From contig NC_061771.1 of assembly GCF_022458985.1 (NCBI RefSeq), forward strand, positions 31,511,764-31,575,763: a stretch of DNA of 64,000 nucleotides, given 5' to 3'. The notes beneath the pieces are model-generated. The model was given only the letters and a program-made list of their open reading frames with translations. It was not told the origin of the DNA and did not search any database. Below, one piece after another: positions 58,301-64,000 of this stretch. The position numbers and the translations under genes were made by a program. The DNA comes from Mugil cephalus. Its lineage: Eukaryota > Chordata > Actinopteri > Mugiliformes > Mugilidae. How positions within the stretch are numbered: position 1 is the first letter of the stretch; each line of letters starts with the position of its first letter.

Positions 58301-61300
58301 TTCTATTTTTTGAGTTCATCATAGAACAGAAACCACACTGGTTAAAATTAAAGTCAATTGATCACGATATTTTATTACACAGTCTTGATAGTGTGATCAA
58401 GATGAAAACAAATGCAGTTCTTTTAGAGCATCCGGGCAGTTATACAAAACATAGATATTTCTCACCAACAATCAAAAATCAATCAAAAACAAATTATTTT
58501 AATGATCAAGAAATGTTTTGACAGAGAAAGGAAGGATCCAGTCTCCAGCAGCTGTGGACACTGGTTCTGTAAACAGTACATCACCCCATACTGGGACCAG
58601 TCATCTTCATCAGGACACTCCTCCTTTCCCCAGTGTGGTCAAAGATCCAGAACAAGTAAGACTGTACATCTGTCTGGTGATGGACACTTTTCTGGAAACT
58701 GGTTGATTTAATCCAAACACATTGTTGTGTTCTACATCATGGAGGATCAGTGGATAGCTGAATTTCATGGTTGGTGCTGTTAAAAAAAAGAAGAGATGAA
58801 CGTATTGTAGTATGAGTCTAAAATATTCCAGCGAGAAAGGAACTCATTGAGCTATTAGGTGAAAAGCTGCAGATCAAACCCTCAAAAGTTGTTTCGTTAT
58901 GAGAAGAAACAACTCTTGGCAAGGCATTTAAGTCAGTTTTCTGTGATTTCTAACATCGATGACTGAATCTTTATTTTTTTTCTTCTCATGTTTGTTCTTG
59001 TTTCCAGCTGATGTTAGTCTGCGGGATGTTTTAGATGAACATAAGATTGGTCTGAGGATCAGATGTGAACATGTGACTGAAGGAACTGATGTAAAAGGAA
59101 GAGGAACCCTCCTCAACAGGATCTACACTGAGCTCTACATCACAGAGGGACAGAGTGAAGAGGTTAATACCCAACATGAGGTGAAGCAGCTTGAGACAGC
59201 TTCCAAAATGAAGGCCCTCCATGACATTCCAATCAAGTGCCACAACATCTTTAAAGCCTTACCTGACCAACAGAAACACATCAGACTGGTTCTGACTAAT
59301 GGTGTCGCTGGCGTTGGAAAAACCTTCTCAGTGCAGAAGTTCACTCTGGACTGGGCAGAGGGTTTGGAAAACCAAGATGTCAGTGTGGTGATTGTGCTTT
59401 CGTTCAGGGAGCTGAACTTGATCAAAGATGAGCAGTACAGTCTTCTCAGGCTGCTCCATGTTTTCCATCCAACGTTACAGAAGGTCACAGCAGAGCAGCT
59501 GGCTGTCTGTAAACTTTTGTTCATCTTTGACGGCTTGGATGAAAGCAGACTTCCACTGGACTTCAACAACAGTGAGGTTGTGTCTGATGTCACACAGAAG
59601 GCATCAGTCAGCGTGCTGCTGACAAACCTCATCAAGGGGAACCTGCTTCCCTCTGCTCTGGTCTGGATCACTTCCAGACCTGCAGTAGCCAGTCAGATCC
59701 CTCCTATATGTGTCGACAGGGTAACAGAAGTACGAGGCTTCACTGACGCCCAGAAGGAGGAGTACTTCAGGAGGAGGTTCAGTGATGAAGAGCTGTCCAG
59801 CAGAATCATCTCCCACATCAAGACCTCCAGGAGCCTCCACATCCTGTGTGCAATCCCAGCCTTCTGCTGGATCACTGCTACAGTTCTGGAGCACATGTTG
59901 ACTACAGAGCAGAGAGGAGAGCTGCCCAAGACCCTGACTGACATGTACTCACACTTTGTGATGGTTCAGACGAAGAGGAAGAAGAACAAGTATCAAAAGG
60001 GACATGAGACGAGTCCACAGGAGCTGATGGAGGCTGACAGGGAAGTTCTTCTGAAGCTGGGGAGGCTGGCATTTGAAGAACTGGAGAAAGTAAACATCAT
60101 GTTCTACCAAGAAGACCTGGAGCGCTGTGGTCTGGATGTGACAGAGGCCTCAGTGCACTCAGGAGTTTGTACAGAGATCTTCAGAAGAGAGAGTGTGATC
60201 TTCCAGAAATCAGTCTACTGCTTTGTTCATCTGAGTGTTCAGGAGTTTCTGGCTGCAGTCTACATGTTCCACTGTTACACCAACAGGAATACAAAGGCAC
60301 TGATGGACTTCCTTGGGAAAGACCTCCAGTATCCCAATAAATCTCTTGATGACTTCCTGTATGGAGCCATGAAGAAATCCCTGCAGATTAAAAGTGGTCA
60401 CCTTGACCTGTTTGTTCGCTTCCTTCATGGCCTCTCTCAGGAGTCCAACCAGAGACTCTTAGGAGGTCTGCTGGGTCAGACGAAAAACAGTCCAGAAATG
60501 ATCCAAAGAACCATCAACAAGCTGAAGGAGATGAACACTGGCAAAATCTCTCCTGACAGAAGCATCAACATCTTCCACTGTCTGATGGAGATGAACGACC
60601 ACTCAGTTCACCAGGAGATCCAAGAGTTCCTGAAGTCAGAGAACAGATCAGAGAAGAAACTCTCTGTGATCCACTGCTCAGCTCTGGCCTACATGCTGCA
60701 GATGTCAGAGGAGGTTCTGGATGAGTTGGACCTGGAGAAGTACAACACATCAGAGGAGGGAAGACGGAGACTGATCCCAGCTGTGAGGAACTGCAGAAAG
60801 GCTCGGTATGTCCAGATGTGATGTTCGACATAATAAATCAGTGGAGATTAGTATCTTAAATTCTTCAGATTAAAATGTCCATCAGTGGTATTATTTTTTG
60901 AAGTTGTTTAAAATGCATTTAGTAGATTAAGACAAGGTCTGTATAATTTTCTAAAGATCACTAGCCTGGAGGTTTGGAGAGCATCAATTTTATTGTAATT
61001 ACATTACACGGAAGTCTTCCCTGGTGATTCATAAAAGGTTTTCTTGTTTTACTTGTATTTTCCCAGACCATGTGTATTAATACAGTTAATACCAAAATCA
61101 CTTCAAAGTAGGTCTGTTTAGTGAAACTTGAATTAGGAAAAAAATAAAATACCTTCAAGCAACACTTGAATAGAACCTGACACCTAAATGTCCTTAGACT
61201 GCGAGACAGGCAGTTTCGCTGATAGACCCTCATTCTCCGAGGAGATCTCTTCCTCCTCAGGGAGTCCTCCCAAAGGGCTGGTGCAGAAGAAGGGCCATGT

Positions 61301-64000
61301 CCTCCAGTGAGGTGAGGGCAGATGATGTTGATGAAAGTTTAGAATGAGATGGAGGTCCAGGTTGTATGCAGCACAAACCCAAGATCTCTCCTCTGGGCCA
61401 TAGCCAGCATCTTGGAGACATGAAAAAATTAGGTGCACCCTTGTGAACTGCAGGCTTGAACCACTGAAAGAGAGTCTTGGCGGACATCTGGGTGGTAAGA
61501 GGAGCAGCAATGGAGCTGTTGTTCTGGATAAAGCATTTGTAAAATGACAAAGCCCAGAAAATGTTGCAGCTGCTTATGTTTTCAGGCAAACAATATACCC
61601 CAAGAATGAGTTCTGCACAATACGCTGCAGGGCAATTTGGCCATGGTGGGTGTGGTCCTCAAGGGACCTGAAGTAAATGAGGATGTCATCGTGGTAGACA
61701 AAAACATATTTATCCATCATGTCCCTGAGAATGTTGCTGACCAGGTCTGAAATACTTCCATGGTATTGGTGAGGCCAAATGCCATCACCAAATTTTCATA
61801 ATGTCTTGTGGGAATGTTGAACGGGAACAGAAGCCTTAGATAGTTGGCAGATGGAGCATATAGGTCAAATGCATGCAAAGTCGGAAACATGAAGACAGGC
61901 AAATGAATGGTTGAATGTCTCGCATGGCAAAGAACAATCTGGCAGAGAAGTGAGTGTGGTACTGAAGAATATATACAAACGTGTGTCTAAGTCACGTTAA
62001 TAGCTGATCTTTAATTCAAAAATGGTTTGCAGTTCGTCCCTATTACTGTGTTATCCTTCACACAAAGATAATGTGTCTGTTAGGGTTATTTACTGGGCAT
62101 AAGTTCCTTAGGGGTAAGAAGAGATACTGTCTAGGTGTTTGATGTCATAGAAAGGGGACTTTCCTATTTGTAAGTTGTTACAGGAATGCGATTTAGTTAT
62201 GGATGTACAGTTATGACCATCTTCATGAGCATTTGTGCCAAGTGTATTCTTAATTTTGGGAAGCCAGCCAATCACATGATAAACTCTGTCTTTGAAAACA
62301 CTATAAGCGATGAATGTTTCTCCATTATGTCATTTTGAGATCGTCCTTGGTCTCCTGTTGTAATTACGATATACACTCACTTGCCACTTTATTAGGTAGA
62401 CCTGTTCAATTGCTTGTTAACACCAATAACTAATCAGCCGGTTACGTGGCTGCAATTCAGTGCATTTAGGCATGTAGAGGTGATGAAGACAACTTACTTA
62501 AGTTGAACGTTATATGGTTGTTGGTGCCAAGGCTGGTCTGAGTATTTCAGAAACTGCTGATCTACTGGGATTTTAACGCACAACCATCTCTAGGGTTTAC
62601 AGAGAATGGTCCAAAAAGAGAAAATATCCAGTGAGCAGCAGTTGTGTGGATGAAAATGCCTCGTTGATGTGAGAGGTCATGGGAGAATGGACAGACTGGT
62701 TGGAGACAATACAAATTCAAGGAATCTAGAATACTATCTCTGAACACAGTCCAACCTTGAAGAAAATGGGTTACAGCAGCAGAAGACCACATTGGATGCC
62801 ACTCCTGTCAGTTAAAAAACTGAGACTACAAGTACACACAGGCTTGCCAAAATTGGAAAATAGAAGATTGGAAAAACGTTGCCTGGTCTGACGAGTCTCG
62901 ATTTTAGCTGCAACATTCGGACGGCAGCATCACAATTTGGCGTAAACAACATGAAAGCATGTAATGGTGTGGGGGATATTTTCTTGACTGGTTTCCAGAA
63001 CATGACAGTGAGTTCACTGTACTCCAATGGCCTCTACAGTCACCAGATCTCAATCCAATAGAGCACCTTTGGGATGGGAGATTCTCATCATAGATGTGCA
63101 GCCGACAAATCTGCAGCACTGCATAATGCTATCATGTCAATATGGACAAAAATCTCTGAGGAATATTTCTAACACCTTGTTGAAATATGCCATGAAGCAA
63201 TTAAAGCAATCTTTCAGTTTTGTGTGATTATTATTATTGTCCAGAGTGCTATCTGTCAGACAGTTTCCACCACTCCTGATTAGAGGATGAGAAACAGCTG
63301 TGTGCACAGGTGCGCTGAGTTGACTAATGAGGTTGGAGTAGCTGGAGCAGAGGTGGGATCAATGGAAAACTATTGAGAGGGATATCGATGACTGAGCTGT
63401 GACAAAATCACCCATATTCAATTTTTAAAAAATTCTTCCCACTGTTTCTGCTTCAACTGAACAAGTGCAAAATGTAATGACATCAACTTTACTCAGTCAG
63501 GAGTGTTGTAATGTGAGCAACGTCTCTGACTCATCAGAACACTTGAACAAATACCATGTTAACTAATGTTATAGACACAGCAAGCCAATAAAAAAGTACA
63601 CCAAAACTGACTGTTCATAGTCCATCTGCACCAGAAAGAGCCAACTTCAGCCTAGATCTGTGACAAATATTTATTGTCTAGTGACTAGTTTAATTTCAGG
63701 AGATTTTTCCTGTGTATGAACATAAACAGTTGTATGAGGCAGTCATAAGGAGCAAAGAGAGATCATCTTTACATATGTAACTGAGTTTAACTCTCACTAA
63801 ATATTCTGACAGACTGTGGAGAGCATAAATGTAACTTTGTGTTCCCCCCTGCATCTGCAAGATGAAAGTAGAACAAAGATTGTTGTTAATAGTCTGCAGT
63901 TATTATGACATAAAGTGATAGATTTTAATACAAATTTTATATGTTTTCTAAACACAGACTTTCTGGATGTGGATTCTCAGAGAATCACTGTGAAATTGTT
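55340..64000 (+). CDS. NLR-C (NLRC3-like) gene 2, 3' end beyond window
   Basis: Cytoplasmic nucleotide-binding immune sensor of the fish-expanded class. Exons: 5' UTR about 55,340-55,421; 55919-56034 (start ATG 55922, [18 protein letters not shown]); 57156-57275; 57551-57664; RING-like 58525-58655; FISNA-NACHT 59008-60805; first LRR from 63958 to the window end. Reading phases agree across every junction and no internal stop is seen. The three N-terminal exons each end in a [10 protein letters not shown] module. The large introns hold a tRNA-derived repeat, a LINE, a gypsy fragment and a Tc1-like fragment. Gene 1 upstream is a decayed paralogue, so the two arose by tandem duplication. Whether a B30.2 domain follows cannot be seen. 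Confidence 0.8.
56100..56171 (+). tRNA. tRNA-Ala-like sequence with TCC anticodon, probable pseudogene or SINE head
   Basis: Folds as a tRNA: D arm GCTC/GAGC, anticodon stem CATGC/GTATG, anticodon TCC, T arm CCAGG/CCTGG with TTCAATC loop. The backbone is that of alanine tRNA, including the G3-T70 pair, but the anticodon would read glycine codons. The first two acceptor pairs mismatch (A-C, C-T). Box A and box B are near consensus. Non-tRNA sequence follows directly, so it is most likely a tRNA-derived repeat. Confidence 0.5.
56172..56420 (+). repeat. Sequence following the tRNA-like head, possible SINE body
   Basis: Starts GGCTGTAGCACACAGGTTCA, continues with GTGCACCCCAATATGCACCC and ends in an A-rich stretch near 56,405-56,430. 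It shows no coding potential. The layout (tRNA head, unrelated body, A-rich end) fits a SINE, but no second copy is in the window. Confidence 0.35.
56440..57060 (-). mobile_element. LINE reverse transcriptase fragment, antisense
   Basis: Minus strand encodes [12 protein letters not shown] (catalytic FADD, near 56,985), [20 protein letters not shown] and, further on, KFNLP and [18 protein letters not shown] near 56,600. It is the C-terminal half of a fish non-LTR reverse transcriptase, frameshifted near 56,790. It lies in an intron of NLR gene 2. Confidence 0.75.
57665..58524. other. Intron of NLR gene 2, no feature recognised
   Basis: Low-complexity A/T runs near 57,910 and 58,120-58,200. 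No frame, repeat family or RNA gene can be supported. Confidence 0.5.
58525..58655 (+). CDS. RING-like exon of NLR gene 2, two zinc ligands replaced
   Basis: Begins after TTTTGACAG and ends before GTAAGAC; encodes [20 protein letters not shown], then [11 protein letters not shown]. In the related decayed exon of gene 1 and in the general RING pattern, the tyrosine after FCKQ is a cysteine and the phenylalanine in SFPQC is a cysteine. Only C, H, C and the last C remain here, so zinc binding and ubiquitin-ligase activity are doubtful. Confidence 0.65.
59008..60805 (+). CDS. FISNA-NACHT exon of NLR gene 2
   Basis: One exon of about 599 codons. FISNA segment: [38 protein letters not shown] and [18 protein letters not shown]: Walker [12 protein letters not shown] (about 59,299-59,331), Walker [12 protein letters not shown] (about 59,519-59,551), sensor [12 protein letters not shown] (about 59,661), winged-helix region [20 protein letters not shown] near 60,205. 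The tail [20 protein letters not shown] leads to NCRKAR and a GTATGT donor. All ATPase motifs are intact, so it could bind nucleotide and oligomerise as other NLRs do. The whole is fully open. Confidence 0.9.
61190..61930 (-). mobile_element. Ty3/gypsy-type Pol fragment, antisense
   Basis: Minus-strand pieces match gypsy reverse transcriptase in order: [20 protein letters not shown] followed by [11 protein letters not shown] near 61,760-61,830, a FLGF-like motif near 61,560, and [20 protein letters not shown] near 61,470-61,530. Frame breaks are frequent. No LTR or integrase is seen. Confidence 0.65.
62374..63225 (+). mobile_element. Tc1/mariner-type transposon, 3' terminus missing
   Basis: Starts with a terminal sequence CACTCACTTGCCACTTTATT and AGGTAGACCTGTTCAA, then GTATTTCAGAAACTGCTGAT and CTACTGGGATTTTAACGCAC (transposase N-terminal helix-turn-helix region), TTGCCTGGTCTGACGAGTCTCG (DE motif) and ACCTTTGGGATGGGAG near the C-terminus. 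Many deletions and stops. The matching inverted end is not found after 63,225. It lies in the NACHT-to-LRR intron of NLR gene 2. Confidence 0.8.
63958..64000 (+). CDS. First LRR exon of NLR gene 2, cut by window end
   Basis: After AACACAG, reading in phase with the NACHT exon, it encodes [14 protein letters not shown], the start of an LRR exon equivalent to 50241-50414 in gene 1. Confidence 0.75.

Overview
The window is teleost fish genomic DNA. The evidence is split, intron-rich coding exons with standard splice sites, fish-type transposon families (L2-like, RTE/Rex3-like and Penelope-like retroelements, Tc1-like and hAT DNA transposons, BEL/Pao and gypsy fragments), and two NLR genes of the fish-expanded NLR-C type with a FISNA-NACHT exon, a RING-like exon and single-repeat LRR exons. 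The species cannot be named from sequence alone.

Region 1 (1 to about 41,590) is a tandem array of about five copies of one SLAM/CD2-family-like immunoglobulin receptor gene, all on the + strand. Gene A is only its 3' part, because the window opens inside a LINE in one of its introns. Start codons lie at 5369 (B), 15802 (C), 26282 (D) and 34763 (E). The plan is: signal-peptide exon, cysteine-less V-type Ig exon, C2-type Ig exon with four cysteines, transmembrane exon and short cytoplasmic exons. The exon junctions up to the transmembrane exon are phase 1. B and E are structurally intact for the extracellular and membrane part. C has a 19-base frameshifting deletion in its V exon. D has a 1-base deletion in the signal exon and has lost the C2, transmembrane and first tail exons together. 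Shared transposon insertions inside the introns date the duplications: a truncated antisense L2 in intron 2 of B to E, a Penelope-like element in intron 5 of B, C and D only, and a Rex3-like 3' end in all copies.

Region 2 (about 41,590 to 43,280) is a graveyard of BEL/Pao and hAT pieces. It separates the receptor array from region 3 (about 43,280 to 64,000), which holds two NLR-C genes on the + strand. The first (43,290-52,907) is a decayed pseudogene lacking FISNA and the Walker A loop but keeping three good LRR exons and a possible 3' tail. A 2.1-kb foldback element with an exact 8-base target duplication sits in one of its introns. The second (55,340 to beyond the window end) is open in every exon seen, but its RING-like domain has lost two predicted zinc-binding cysteines.

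Functionally, the region pairs a young, unstable array of lymphocyte-type surface receptors with cytoplasmic nucleotide-binding immune sensors. The most interesting unresolved point is the cytoplasmic tail of the receptors: comparison between copies favours a reading frame with an ITIM-like VQYTNV motif, which needs a GC-AG intron, over the frame given by the nearest GT donor.
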